DNA of 64,000 bases from Closterium sp. NIES-65 (taxonomy: Eukaryota > Streptophyta > Zygnematophyceae > Desmidiales > Closteriaceae): contig CANXME010000897.1 in NCBI GenBank assembly GCA_948144175.1, forward strand, positions 883,001 through 947,000. Direction: 5' to 3'. A model generated the notes under the pieces. It made no database searches. It was not told where the DNA came from and was given only the letters and a program-made list of their open reading frames with translations. Position numbers and translations under genes: made by a program. Shown here in pieces: positions 1 to 10,300 of this stretch (the stretch's first letter is position 1; every line of letters starts with the position of its first letter).

Positions 1-78
1 CGTGGACGTCCCTGAAGTTTCGGCTGCGCAGATTCGGTGAGAACAGGGTGGTTTTCAATTCTGTCCAGGGGAACCCAG
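1..78 (-). pseudogene. 3' end of Gypsy-1 pol (chromodomain tail)
   Basis: On the minus strand this stretch encodes WVPLDRIENHPVLTE. That is the segment just after the chromodomain in the Gypsy-2 polyprotein, whose equivalent reads WVPLDKIENHPVITD. It continues the reading frame cut at 7310 by the copia insertion, so it is the distal piece of the same integrase/chromodomain protein. After LTE the frame departs from the Gypsy-2 sequence, which indicates a small indel. The 3' LTR of Gypsy-1 must lie to the left of the window. Confidence 0.85.
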
Positions 79-205
79 TGTCAAACATTATATATGTTGT
101 TGTAGTTGTTTAGGCTACGGTGGGTTAGCCTATAGGGGGTACACATTCCTAGGTTTTGATACTTGTACTCATTTTCACTCTTAGTTCACTCATTCTTGTT
201 CAACA
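79..205 (+). repeat. Copia 5' LTR
   Basis: This 127 bp direct repeat of 7183-7309 begins TGTCAAACATT and ends TTGTTCAACA. A TATATATG run near its start could be a promoter element. TSD base block CCCAG lies immediately to the left. Confidence 0.93.
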
Positions 206-222
206 TGGTATAGAGCAGGTCC
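206..222 (+). other. Copia primer binding site
   Basis: TGGTATAGAGCAGG directly abuts the 5' LTR. It closely resembles TGGTATCAGAGC, the usual plant-type primer binding site complementary to initiator tRNA-Met. Confidence 0.75.
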
Positions 223-269
223 TTCCTAGGACCGATTTTTTTTTAGGGCCCACCACTACCTACCTACCT

Positions 270-890
270 ACCTGCGCCCTAGGGTGCCTCGGCTTTCACG
301 CCCCTAGAGGCCCCGTCGGCCCCGCGCTCTCGCACCTAGAGGCCTCGGTCGGCCCCGCGCTCGCTTTTAGAGGCCCCGAATCGGCCCCGCGCTTACCCCT
401 AGAGGCCCGCGTCGGCCCCGCGCTCGTCCTTACCGGCCCCGATCGGCCCCGCGCTCGTCCCTCACGGCCCCGATAGGCCCCGCGCTCGCCCTTAGAGGCC
501 CACGTCGGCCCCGCGCTCGTCCCTTACGGCCGCGATCGGCCCCGCGCTCGTCCCTCACGGCCCCGATAGGCCCCGCGCTCGCCCTTAGCACCCACGTCGG
601 CCCCGCGCTTGCCCTTAGCACCCACGTCGGCCCCGCGCTCGTCCCTCACGGCCCCACCCGCTCCCCGCGCTCGCCCTTAGCGGCCCCGAACGGCCCCACC
701 CAGACCGAGCAGCCCGAACCGAGCCGACCCGAGCCGCCCAGCCCTAACGGAACCGAGCCGCCCGACCCGAGCCGCCCGAACCGAGCCGCCCGAACCGAGC
801 CGCGCCGCCCGACCCGAGCCGCCCGAACCGAGCCGCACCGCCCGACCTGTACCGAGCCGCGCCGCCCTACCTGTACCGAGCCGCGCCACC
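270..890 (+). repeat. GC-rich tandem repeats in copia leader
   Basis: Two arrays fill the untranslated leader between the primer binding site and the ATG at 935. From 270 to about 680, units of roughly 30 bp contain CGGCCCCGCGCTCG followed by CCCTTAGAGGCC or CCTCACGGCC variants. From about 690 to 890, units of about 10 bp read CCGAGCCGCCCGA. Short ORFs called in this stretch are repeat artefacts. Confidence 0.85.
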
Positions 891-934
891 CTACCTACCC
901 TACTGCTCCTACTGCTTTTCCTACTGCTGCTACC

Positions 935-3900
935 ATGGCTAGCCCTCCTGTCCTAGCCTTCGATACTGAGGGCCGCCCAGTGAAGTTCGACACCTGGCTT
1001 GATGACCTACACCTCTTCCTACAGCTTACTGCCAAGGAAGACATCTCGCTGTACGATCATGCCTTAGGCCACGCTACTGCTCCTGCTGCTACTGCTGACA
1101 GCACTGCCCGCTCACAGTGGCAGCCTCGTGACGCCCATACTCGCTTCGCTATTCGCAACTCTCTGCCGATAGATGAGCGCGAGCACTTTGGGCAGCACAA
1201 GACTGCACAGGCACTGTACACTGCTGACGTTGCCCGCTACTCCTCGCCGGCCTCTGTCGCTCTAGGCCGTCTCTCTCTTCCCTACCTGTTCCCCGACCTA
1301 GCTTCCTTCCACACTGTCGCTGATCTCATTACCCACCTCCGCACTAGTGAGGCTCGCTTCCGCGCCGCTATGCCTGATGAGTTCCTTGCCAAGAACCCAC
1401 CCCCGCTCTGGCTCACTCTCTACCACCTAGTCACGCGCCTCCCTGACACTCTGCGCTCAGTCAGGGACCACTTCCTAGCTCGCTGCCCCACCGAGCTCAC
1501 CATTGCCCTCCTCGAGAAGGAACTGCTTGCAGCTGAGGCTAGCATAGTCGCTGTAGGTGCCTCTCGCGGTGACCCCCGTACCCCGTTCTTTGAGGGGTGT
1601 TCTCCCTCCCCCCTTCTTCCCTCTGTCGCCTCTGCTGCTGCTGTCGACCTCCTTGGTGCTGAGAAGGTCGGGACTGCGTCTGCTTCGAGTGGGCGCCGCA
1701 GCGGCAAGGGCAAGGGGGGCAAGGGCGGTGGTGGTGACAGCGGGGGTGGCGGTGGTGGGGGAGGTGGTGGTGGCGGGGAGGGTGGCGCGGGTGGGGGAGG
1801 TGGCAGCAGTGGGGGGGGTGGCGGCAGCGGCGGGGGAGGTGGCCGGGGCGGAGGAGGTGGTGGAGGTGGCGGTGGACGAGGCAGCGGCCGGGGTTGGGGT
1901 GGTCGAGGAGGTGGTAGCGGCGGTGGTGGTCGTGGAGGCACTGGCGGTGGCCAGGGCCAGCAGCACACTCCGTCGCCCCAGGAGGTTTGTGAGTGGTACT
2001 CTCAGTACGGGGGGGGGGGGGGGGGTGGCCTTAGCTGCACGTACGTCATTCGCACTGGTGACCGCACTGGCCAGCCGTGTGGGGGACCGCACGCCACACA
2101 GCGTTGCTTCGCTCGTTTGAACGACGCTTGGCGTGTTCAGTTCCCTCAGGCCACTGAGCTGCCCCGCTGGGTTGATCTCGTGAAGAAAGGGATTGATATT
2201 TATGCTCTAGACTTTGATGCTATTCTCACTGCCATGTATGTGATGTCTACTAGTGGAGAGGGTGCTGAGTACCTGCGTGTCCCGCCCGACCCGGGCATTA
2301 GGACTAGTGCGTCTGCCGCTCCAGGTACTCGCGTGTCCGCTACCCCAGGTGCTGGTGAGGCTGCTGCTCTAGGTGCGTGTACGTCTGCCCCCCCTAGTAC
2401 TGTGTCGACTGCAGCACTGCACACCTTCACACTGGATTCAGGTGCCTCTCGCTGTTTCTTTCGTGACCGCACTGCCCTTCAGCCCCTTGCTCGGCCAGTT
2501 GCTGTCTCCCTCGCTGACCCCTCTGGGGGTCCGGTCCTTGCGACCTCCTCCACTGTCCTTCCCTGTCCTGCGGTCCCGTCGGGCACACTGTCAAGTCTCC
2601 ACCTCCCCTCGTTCTCTACGAACTTGGTGGCAGGTTGTGCACTACAGGACGGGGGTGTTCACCAGTTCACCCCTGCCTACGAGCGTGTCACACACTGCAC
2701 GTGTGCCCGTACAGGCCGCCACTTGGCTACCTTCACCCGGCAGCCGGGGTCGGATCTGTACACACTGACTACTGCCCCCCCTCAGGTCGCTGCGTCTGCG
2801 TCTGCGTCCGCGTCAGGTCAGCTGTCCGCCCCCTGCTCGTGTCGCTCTCTAGCGCACGAGACTGTCCTCTGGCACCACCGACTGGGCCACCCGTCTGTGC
2901 AGCGCCTTCGTGCCATGCACTCCCGGTACCTTGTCTCTGGTCTTCCCAGGGTCCTCCCTCCCCTCCTACCCTCGCCTGCTCCTCCCTGTCTTCCCTGTGT
3001 CGAGGGGCGGCAGCGCGCCGCTCCTCACTCCTCCTCGTTTCCCCCGACGACTGCTCCTTTGCAGATGCTCCACATGGACGTGTGGGGCCCAGCCCGCGTC
3101 CGTGGTCAGGGTCAGGAGAGGTACTTCCTGATCGTTGTTGACGACTACTCGCGCTACACCACGGTCTTCCCCTTGCGAGCCAAGGGTGAGGTCTCTGATG
3201 TTTTGATCCCTTGGATTCGCAGAGCTCGTCTCCAGCTCAGCGAGCGTTTCCGCTCGGACTATCCTGTCCCGCGCTTGCACTCTGACAGAGGTGGTGAGTT
3301 CTCCTCCGACCTCTTGGCAGCGTACTGTGCTGAGCACGGCATTGAGCAGTCGTTCACGCTTCCGACCTCTCCACAGCAGAATGGGGTTACGGAGCGCCGC
3401 ATTGACCTGGTCATGGAGGTCGCTCGTACCTCCTTGATCCATGCGGCTGCCCCCCACTTTCTGTGGCCGTTTGCGGTCCGGTACGCTGCGCATCAGCTCA
3501 ACCTCTGGCCCCGTGTCTCCTTGCCGGAGACCTCGCCCACACTGCTGTGGACGGGGGAGGTTGGCGATGCGTTGCGTTTCCGGGTCTGGGGATCTCGAGC
3601 TTTTGTCCGTGATTCTTCTGTGGACAAGCTCTCCTCTCGTGCTGTTCCCTGCGTCTTCCTCGGCTTTGTTCCGGACGCGCCTGGTTGGCAGTTTTACCAC
3701 ACCACCTCGCGCCGGGTCTTGCCCTCTCAGGACGTCAATTTTGACGAGTCTGTCCCCTACTACCGCCTCTTTCTCTACCGTACTGCCCCGCTCCCACCCC
3801 CGCCTCTCTTCCTCGGGCCAGGTGCTGCTGTCGTAGACCCCCTCCCCCCTCAGGGTGCCGCTCCCTCAGGTGTGTCTCAGGTAGACCCGGTCGAGCCTGT

Positions 3901-4744
3901 TGAGGTTGCTGTCGACTCTCGTCCTGCTGGGGGTGCTGAGCCTGGGGGTGCGGAGACTGGGGGTGCTGAGCCTGGGGGTGCTGACTCTGGGGGTGCTGAG
4001 CCTGGGGGTGCGGACTCTGGGGGTGCTGAGCCTGGGGGTGCGGACACTGGGGGTACTGAGCCTGGGGGTGCTGAGCCTGGGGGTGCGGTGACTGGGGGTG
4101 CTGAGCCTTGCGGTGCTGGGCCTGAGGGTGCTACACCTAGACGCGACCTCTCCTCGGAGCAGTTGCGTGAGTGGTACTTACAGTACTGCAGCCTCCGGAG
4201 TGTTACCTCTGGGACCAGGCGCACTACAGGGACTGGGGCTGGTACTTCTCCTCCTAGTCGGGAGCTCCCCTCTCGTGAGCGGATCTGTGAGTGGTACGAG
4301 CGCCGTTGCACACTTCGGAGTGGTGCGCCTCGTCTCACGGACCCGGCTGCCCCTGGTGCTACGGACCCGAGCGTTGGAGCTGCTGCTGGTGTTGCGGACC
4401 CTGGCGTTGGAGCTGCTGCTGGTGCTGCGGACCCTGGCGTTGGAGCTGCTGCTGGTGCTGCGGACCCGAGGGTTGGAGGTGCTGCTGGTGCTGAGGACCC
4501 GGGCGTTGGGGCTGCGGCTGGTGCTGCGGACCCTGGCGTTGGAGCTGCGGCTGGTGCTGTGGACCCTGGTGTTGGAGCCACTGCTGGTGCTGAGGACTCG
4601 GGCGTTGGTGCTGAGGCTAGTACTGAGGACCTGGGCGTTGGAGCTGCTGCTGGTTCTGGTGCTGCCGCTGGGGGTACAGGTACTGTCCCTGCTGTGTCTG
4701 GAGTCGCCGCGCGCCCTCAGCCGTACTTCGTTCCGCTCCTTTAG
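935..4744 (+). CDS. Copia gag-protease-integrase polyprotein (broken copy)
   Basis: The frame starts MASPPVLAFDTEG and runs 1,269 codons. An N-terminal gag-like part (residues about 1-230) leads into a Gly-rich stretch (about 250-345) in place of an obvious CCHC knuckle. The aspartic protease shows HTFTLDSGASRCFF. The GAG-pre-integrase motif is LWHHRLGHPS with a following CLPC. The integrase catalytic core shows HMDVWGP, VVDDYSRY, HSDRGGEF and SPQQNGVTERR. The C-terminal part is rich in GGAEP and GVGAAAGAADP repeats. The TAG at 4742 is probably a nonsense mutation, because the same frame continues with polyprotein-like sequence to about 5235. Confidence 0.93.
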   Translation: MASPPVLAFDTEGRPVKFDTWLDDLHLFLQLTAKEDISLYDHALGHATAPAATADSTARSQWQPRDAHTRFAIRNSLPIDEREHFGQHKTAQALYTADVARYSSPASVALGRLSLPYLFPDLASFHTVADLITHLRTSEARFRAAMPDEFLAKNPPPLWLTLYHLVTRLPDTLRSVRDHFLARCPTELTIALLEKELLAAEASIVAVGASRGDPRTPFFEGCSPSPLLPSVASAAAVDLLGAEKVGTASASSGRRSGKGKGGKGGGGDSGGGGGGGGGGGGEGGAGGGGGSSGGGGGSGGGGGRGGGGGGGGGGRGSGRGWGGRGGGSGGGGRGGTGGGQGQQHTPSPQEVCEWYSQYGGGGGGGLSCTYVIRTGDRTGQPCGGPHATQRCFARLNDAWRVQFPQATELPRWVDLVKKGIDIYALDFDAILTAMYVMSTSGEGAEYLRVPPDPGIRTSASAAPGTRVSATPGAGEAAALGACTSAPPSTVSTAALHTFTLDSGASRCFFRDRTALQPLARPVAVSLADPSGGPVLATSSTVLPCPAVPSGTLSSLHLPSFSTNLVAGCALQDGGVHQFTPAYERVTHCTCARTGRHLATFTRQPGSDLYTLTTAPPQVAASASASASGQLSAPCSCRSLAHETVLWHHRLGHPSVQRLRAMHSRYLVSGLPRVLPPLLPSPAPPCLPCVEGRQRAAPHSSSFPPTTAPLQMLHMDVWGPARVRGQGQERYFLIVVDDYSRYTTVFPLRAKGEVSDVLIPWIRRARLQLSERFRSDYPVPRLHSDRGGEFSSDLLAAYCAEHGIEQSFTLPTSPQQNGVTERRIDLVMEVARTSLIHAAAPHFLWPFAVRYAAHQLNLWPRVSLPETSPTLLWTGEVGDALRFRVWGSRAFVRDSSVDKLSSRAVPCVFLGFVPDAPGWQFYHTTSRRVLPSQDVNFDESVPYYRLFLYRTAPLPPPPLFLGPGAAVVDPLPPQGAAPSGVSQVDPVEPVEVAVDSRPAGGAEPGGAETGGAEPGGADSGGAEPGGADSGGAEPGGADTGGTEPGGAEPGGAVTGGAEPCGAGPEGATPRRDLSSEQLREWYLQYCSLRSVTSGTRRTTGTGAGTSPPSRELPSRERICEWYERRCTLRSGAPRLTDPAAPGATDPSVGAAAGVADPGVGAAAGAADPGVGAAAGAADPRVGGAAGAEDPGVGAAAGAADPGVGAAAGAVDPGVGATAGAEDSGVGAEASTEDLGVGAAAGSGAAAGGTGTVPAVSGVAARPQPYFVPLL
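3936..4665 (+). repeat. In-frame coding tandem repeats in copia polyprotein
   Basis: Between 3936 and about 4120 the unit GGGGGTGCTGAGCCT (Gly-Gly-Ala-Glu-Pro variants) repeats. Between about 4345 and 4665 a unit encoding DPGVGAAAGA repeats. Both lie between the integrase and reverse transcriptase domains, a linker position, and keep the reading frame. Confidence 0.85.
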
Positions 4745-5346
4745 CAGATTCTTGGTCTCTCGCCTCCTCCTGGTCCTCCTCCCTTAGCGTGTTCACAGCC
4801 TGTCCCGTCACAGTTACAGTTGCAGCCGGCCTCCCCACTACCTGCTCCTTCTCCTTACACTGGTCCTACTTGCGGTCTTACTGAGCGTCGTGAGTCTGCG
4901 TCTCGTCCTGCGTCGCCTGTCCGTCCTGCTAGCGCTAGTGCTCGTAGTTCGCGCCAGCGTCCTCCTCCTGCCCCTGGCACGCACCGGATGTCTCTACGTC
5001 CGTCTACTGCTCCTCTGCGTGCCCCTTTGCCTTCTCCTCCTGCGTCCTCTCTTCCTGCTCTCGCCGACCCTGAGTCGGACTCTCTTCGTGCTGCCAGTCC
5101 TACTGTCACGCGTCTCCTTGCTACTGTTGTCACTGACCCTTCTTTCGAGTCTAATGTTGCGTCTGCTCTCGTTACTGAGCTCGTCGACTTTGCTGCTCGC
5201 TGTCGCTTAGACTACGCTGCTAGTCTTGTCGCTAATCTGAGTCTGTTTGTCCTCCGTCCGTCGGGGGTGAGTGTGCCCTTGGCACGGACGTCCTTGAGGA
5301 CAGGCAGGAGGAGTTCCAGTGTCTGGCAGCTGCTTCACCTCATCTC
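4745..5346 (+). pseudogene. Copia linker between integrase and RT, frame-broken
   Basis: After the stop at 4742-4744 the same frame stays open and encodes linker-like sequence ending RCRLDYAASLVA near 5232. A shift of frame is then needed to join the reverse transcriptase frame: downstream of about 5240 it reads CPPSVGGECALGTDVLEDRQ before joining the ORF at 5347. One nonsense and one frameshift therefore separate the two halves of what was one polyprotein. Confidence 0.75.
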
Positions 5347-6972
5347 GTGTCCGTACTGCTTACCCCTGAGGGAGACCCGGATGCACTTGACATCCCGACT
5401 CCGCGCTCTTACGCGAAGGCGATAGAGCGTCCCTACTCCTCTCAATGGCAGGAAGCTATGGATCCAGAGATGGCTTCCTGGAAGTCCACAGGCACCTACG
5501 TTGACGCTGTCCCCCCTCCTGGGGCGAACATCGTCAGTGGCATGTGGATCTTCAGGGTGAAGCGACCGCCGGGTTCTCCGCCTGTCTTCAAGGAGCGTTA
5601 CGTGGCTCGTGGCTTCAGTAAGCGACAGGGAGTTGACTACTTTCAGACCTTCTCCCCCACCCCGAAGATGACCAGTCTTTGGGTACTGCTGCACGTTGCT
5701 GCTCACCGGGACTACGAGCTCCACTCTCTCGACTTCAGCACAGCTTTCCTGCAGGGCAGCCTGCACGAGGAGATCTGGCTGCGCCGCCCACCTTGCTTCA
5801 CTGGGTCTTTCCCTCCTGGTACCCAGTGGAGTCTACGGCGTCCAGTCTACGGTCTCCGCCAGGCGCCACGTGAGTGGCACGACACACTGAGGACTACGCT
5901 TGCGGCTCTTGGGTTCGCTCCGTCTACTGCCGACCCGTCGCTGTTTCTACGCACCGACACCTCTCTGCCGCCGTTCTACATCCTCGTGTACGTCGACGAT
6001 TTGGTCTTTGCCACAGCTGACACTACTGGACTCGCCTACGTGAAGTCCGAGCTGCAGAAGAGACACACGTGCACTGACCTGGGTGAACTGCGCAGCTACC
6101 TTGGCTTGCAGATCACCCGGGACAGAGCACGCCGCACCATTACCCTGACTCAGTCACACATGGTGCAGCAGGTCCTTCAGCGCTTCGGCTTCACGTACTC
6201 CTCGCCTCAGGCCACTCCTCTGTCTACTCGCCACTCGCTCTCAGCTCTGCCTTCGGATGAGTCCGTAGAGTCGAGTGGCCCGTACCTAGAGCTTGTTGGC
6301 TGTCTCATGTACCTGATGACCTGCACACGACCTGACCTTGCATACCCTCTTAGCATTCTTGCACGCTATGTTGCTCCTGGGAGACACCGACCAGAGCACA
6401 TGGCTGCAGCGAAGAGGGTGTTGCGCTACTTGTGCAGTACGTCGGGCATGGGGCTAGTGCTTGGAGGGCGGAGTCCAGTGGTCCTCACTGGACACGCAGA
6501 CGCTTCTTGGGCTGACGACCAGGCTACGCAGCGGCCGTCACAGGGTTACACCTTCAGCCTTGGTTCCGGATCTGTTTCGTGGCGGGCTACTCGCTCGTCT
6601 TCTGTTCTTGGCTCCAGTTGTGAGGCTGAGATCTACGCAGGGGCCATGGCTGCTCAGGAGCTTCGCTGGCTCACCTACCTGCTGACCGACCTTGGAGAGC
6701 CGCCTTGTTCTCCTCCAGTCCTGTACGTCGACAACAAGGCCATGCTGGCCTTGTGTCGGGAGCAGAGACTGGAGCACAGAACAAAGCACATTGCTCTCCG
6801 CTACTTCCTTGCTCGTGAGCTACAGCAGCGTGGTCAGTTGCGACTTGCATACGTGGCCTCTGAGGCCAACACTGCTGATGTCTTCACCAAGGCACTTCCG
6901 CCTTGTGATCATCAGCGCTGCTGTACCCAGCTGGGTCTTGTGTCTGTCTTGCCTCACTTGCTCTCCTCTTGA
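5347..6972 (+). CDS. Copia reverse transcriptase-RNase H part of polyprotein
   Basis: The frame encodes the copia reverse transcriptase, with WIFRVKRPPGS, RYVARGFSKRQGVDYFQTFSP and LDFSTAFLQG, and the catalytic YVDD in ILVYVDDLVFA. RNase H follows, with GHADASWADD, SSCEAEIYAG and VDNKAM, and the C-terminal block KHIALRYFLARE...ANTADVFTKALP. It was translated as the C-terminal half of the polyprotein beginning at 935. The first codon is only where the frame opens and is not a true start. The active-site residues visible here are intact. Confidence 0.92.
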   Translation: MSVLLTPEGDPDALDIPTPRSYAKAIERPYSSQWQEAMDPEMASWKSTGTYVDAVPPPGANIVSGMWIFRVKRPPGSPPVFKERYVARGFSKRQGVDYFQTFSPTPKMTSLWVLLHVAAHRDYELHSLDFSTAFLQGSLHEEIWLRRPPCFTGSFPPGTQWSLRRPVYGLRQAPREWHDTLRTTLAALGFAPSTADPSLFLRTDTSLPPFYILVYVDDLVFATADTTGLAYVKSELQKRHTCTDLGELRSYLGLQITRDRARRTITLTQSHMVQQVLQRFGFTYSSPQATPLSTRHSLSALPSDESVESSGPYLELVGCLMYLMTCTRPDLAYPLSILARYVAPGRHRPEHMAAAKRVLRYLCSTSGMGLVLGGRSPVVLTGHADASWADDQATQRPSQGYTFSLGSGSVSWRATRSSSVLGSSCEAEIYAGAMAAQELRWLTYLLTDLGEPPCSPPVLYVDNKAMLALCREQRLEHRTKHIALRYFLARELQQRGQLRLAYVASEANTADVFTKALPPCDHQRCCTQLGLVSVLPHLLSS

Positions 6973-7182
6973 CCCTCTTTGTACTGTTACATATATATAT
7001 CACTGCTCTTGCTTGTTTAGTCTTATATATATCTGTACTCCTGCAGGTGAACTGGCCTTGTGGCTGTGCACTTGTGCTCGGATTGTGTGGTGACGTTGTG
7101 ATCCACCCTGAGCTTGCTTTGTTTTGCTTTACTTGACTGGTCTTGTGACCCCTAGTTCTCCCCCACTTCGCCTATGGGGGTG
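6973..7182 (+). other. Copia 3' untranslated region and polypurine tract
   Basis: This non-coding stretch joins the stop codon to the 3' LTR. It ends in CTATGGGGGTG, the likely polypurine tract. The segment TGTGATCCACCCTGAGCTTG and surrounding sequence recur near 58150-58230, just before the right LTR of the small element in Gypsy-2. Confidence 0.75.
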
Positions 7183-7309
7183 TGTGAAACATTATATATG
7201 TTGTTGTAGTTGTTTAGGCTACAGTGGGTTAGCCTATAGGGGGTACACATTCCTAGGTTTTGATACTTGTACTCATTTTCACTCTTTGTTCACTCATTCT
7301 TGTTCAACA
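7183..7309 (+). repeat. Copia 3' LTR
   Basis: This is the 127 bp partner of 79-205, beginning TGTGAAACATT and ending TTGTTCAACA. It is followed at once by the second CCCAG target-site duplication and then by Gypsy-1 chromodomain sequence on the minus strand. Confidence 0.93.
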
Positions 7310-10300
7310 CCCAGTTGTCCTCGGTGGGTGTACGGTCTTTCCAGCGGAGCAGGAACTCGATCTTTCGGGCTCCTCGAGGGTCGCGAACTCTGTGGCTCAG
7401 GATTTTGTCGGGGGTGATGATTGGTTCGGTTGGCGGACGAGCCATGCTGGCTGGGCGATGTCGTGGGAGTTGGCTTGTGGATGGTACGTAAGGGCGAAGC
7501 AGGCTGACGTGGAACGAGGGGCTGACGTACCAGTCAGCAGGGAGGAGGAGGTGCGCGGTGACAGGTGTTATCATATGGCTAATTCGAAATGGCCCGCAGT
7601 ATCGAGGGCGGAGTTTGGGGGTGATGGGCAGGTCGAGGTTTTGAGTGTCGAGTAAAACGAGGTCGTCCGGCTGGTAAGTGACAGGTCTGCGGTGGCGGTC
7701 AGCGTTGCGTTTAGCGATGATGTTTGATTTTTTTATTGCTTCTGCTGCCCTGGTTCGTGCTGCTTGCAAAATCTCAGCGAACTTTTGTGCGCGTGGAACG
7801 GGGTTGTCGGGATTCGGGGTCATGGGTACTGTTGGGTCTTATCCGTAATTCAGGTAAAATGGTGACTGTTGGGTCGTGGCGGATGGGGCGTTGTTGTATG
7901 CGAATTCGATGAGTGGCAGTTGCTGTTCCCACGTGTTTGGATCATCACACGTGGCCCTAATGAGCTGTTCCATGGTTTGTCCGTTCGGTCTGTCCGTCGG
8001 TTTCGGGGTGATACGATGAACTGAACTGTAGGCGCGTGCCGAACTGCTGCCACAGGTTCCGCCAGAAGTTGCTAGTAAACTTCGTGTCTCTGTCGCTGAT
8101 GATTGATGCTGGTATCCCGTGTAGTCGAACGACGGTAGAGATGAAGAGGCGGGCTGTTTCTTCGGCTGTGATTGATTTCTTGCAGGCTGCGAAGTGTGCC
8201 ATTTTCGTCAGTCGATCGACGACGACCAGGATTGCGTCATTCCCACTCGCCCCGGCCGGTAACCCTGTGACGAAGTCCATCGTCACTTGCTGCCAAGCAC
8301 GCTTTGGAGGTGGGATTGGTTGCAACTGTCCCGCCGGCCGCTTCCGGGTTGACTTCATGATCTGGCAAGTGGGACACGATGCCACGTGTCGTTGCACGTC
8401 GGTCAACATTTCGGGCCAGTAATAATACCGCTGCAGCTGCTGCCGTGTTTTCTCTACTCCGAAATGTCCCGAGGTAACTCCGTCGTGTGCCTCCTGTAAC
8501 AGTAATTCCCGTAGTAGTGTGTACCCTGGTACCCAGATGCGTTCGGTCCCAGCTTTTACGTAATAGACTCCCTTGGCTGCTGCGAATTGCTGCGAGTTTC
8601 CTCCTGTGAAGAATGGATCTGTTTGATATCCGTGGGTAAATAGTCCTGTCAGTAGCGGGCTGGTCTGGGCGAGTAGTATCGCATGGATCTGGGCAGTGGG
8701 GCGGGTCAGTGCGTCGGCGATATTCGAGGCTCCTTTTTTATAGGTGACCGTATAATGGAAATTTGACTCGAGGAAATCGAGCCACCGAATCTGTCGTGGG
8801 TTGAGGTGGGGCTGTGCACGGAGGTACTGTAGGGATCGATGGTCTGTCCGTACTGTTACGTCTGCGCCGGTCAAGTAGCAGCGCCACACCTTGAATGCAT
8901 GCACGATCGCAAGCATTTCGCGGTCGTTTATCGGGTAATTTCGTTCAGGCGGATGCAGTTTTCGTGATTCGTAGGCGATGGGCTGGAGGCCGTTGCCGAA
9001 GTCTTGTAACAGTACGGCTCCAATGGCGATGTCGCTTGCGTCTGTAACAACTTCGAAGGGGCGATGTGGGTCAGCGATGCGTAGGACGGGTGGTGAACAG
9101 AGAACATGTTTCAGGGCAGAGAAGGCAGCATGCTCTTTCTCCCCCCACGTAAAAGCGACCCCCTTGCGTAGTAAATCTGTTAGCGGGGCTGTTAATCGTG
9201 CCATGTCGGGGACGAACCGACGAACGTAATTAACGAACCCTAAAAAACTGTAGCTCCGTGATGTTCGTCGGGGGATGCCACGCTTTTACGGTATCCAGCT
9301 TCTTCGGGTCGATTTCAACTCCAGCCTCCGAAATAACGTGCCCTAAAAATTCTAGCCTATCCCGAAAAAACTCGCACTTGGAGCCCTTGATGAGTCACCG
9401 ATGTTCCTCTAAAATTTTAAACACTGCTTCGAGATCGACTAAGTGTTGCTGCTGGTTGCGACTGTAAACGAGGATGTTGTCGAGGTAAACTATCACGCAT
9501 GTATCTAAAAGTGGCCTAAACGCCTCGTTCATGGTCATCTGAAATGTTGCGGGCGCGTTGGTCAGCCCGAAAGGCATCACCGTGTACTCGAATGACCCGT
9601 ACCTAGTCCTAAATGCTGTCTTGGCGCAGTCCGATGGTTCGACCCGAATTTGATGGTAACCCCCCCGTAAGTCTATTTTCGAAAATACCCGTGCTGTTCG
9701 CAGCTGGTCGATCAGTTCGTCAGCGCGGGGGATGGGGTATCGCGATTTGACTGTTACTCTGTTGAGCGCTCGGTAATCAATGCACATGCGAAATCCTCTG
9801 TCTTTTTTCGGTGTGAACAGTATCGGTGCGGCGAACGGTGACGAGCTCGGTCGGATAAACTGCTTCTCTTACAAATAATCTAACTGCTTCCTTAGTTCGT
9901 CGAGCTCGGGCTGTGTCAGTCTGAACTGGCGCTGTACAGTTGGCTGTGCCCCCGGTTCTAACTCGATCCGATGGTCATGCGCCCGCTGAGGTGGCAGTCC
10001 TTGCGGTAAATCGTCTGGAAAAATCCCCGGGTACTGTTTCAACAGATCCTGAAGTACCGGCGGTATCGCTGCCAACAGTTTCTGAAAATCGCTCGGCTGC
10101 TCCTCTTCTCCTACTAGTGCTATATCCACTGCGTACACGCCAGCTCCCGCGGCAACAACCTGTTTCATCGTGATGGCGTTGACGTGGACCGTTGAAGACT
10201 CGGGTGACCGCCAGCGAGGTAGTTCGACCCAGTTACCACTACTTCGCACGGTGCAGCTACCCGTCGTCCAGTCAATTCGCGGGTTATACCGTCGCAGCCA

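Larger units (their letters stand above)
79..7309 (+). mobile_element. Ty1/copia LTR retrotransposon nested in Gypsy-1
   Basis: The 7,231 bp element has two 127 bp LTRs (79-205 and 7183-7309) that start TGT and end CAACA. A 5 bp target-site duplication CCCAG flanks it at 74-78 and 7310-7314. A primer binding site follows the left LTR and a purine-rich CTATGGGGGTG tract precedes the right one. Domain order is gag-like, protease, integrase, reverse transcriptase, RNase H, which is the copia order. The polyprotein carries one in-frame stop (4742-4744) and one frameshift near 5235, so this copy is not autonomous as it stands. By eye the LTRs differ at only a few positions, so the insertion is fairly recent and younger than Gypsy-1. 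Confidence 0.95.

Noticed and set aside
1420..2120. Overlapping antisense and alternative-frame ORFs within the Gly-rich copia region
   Set aside because: Shadows of the GGN-repeat coding sequence (Pro, Ala and Val-rich).
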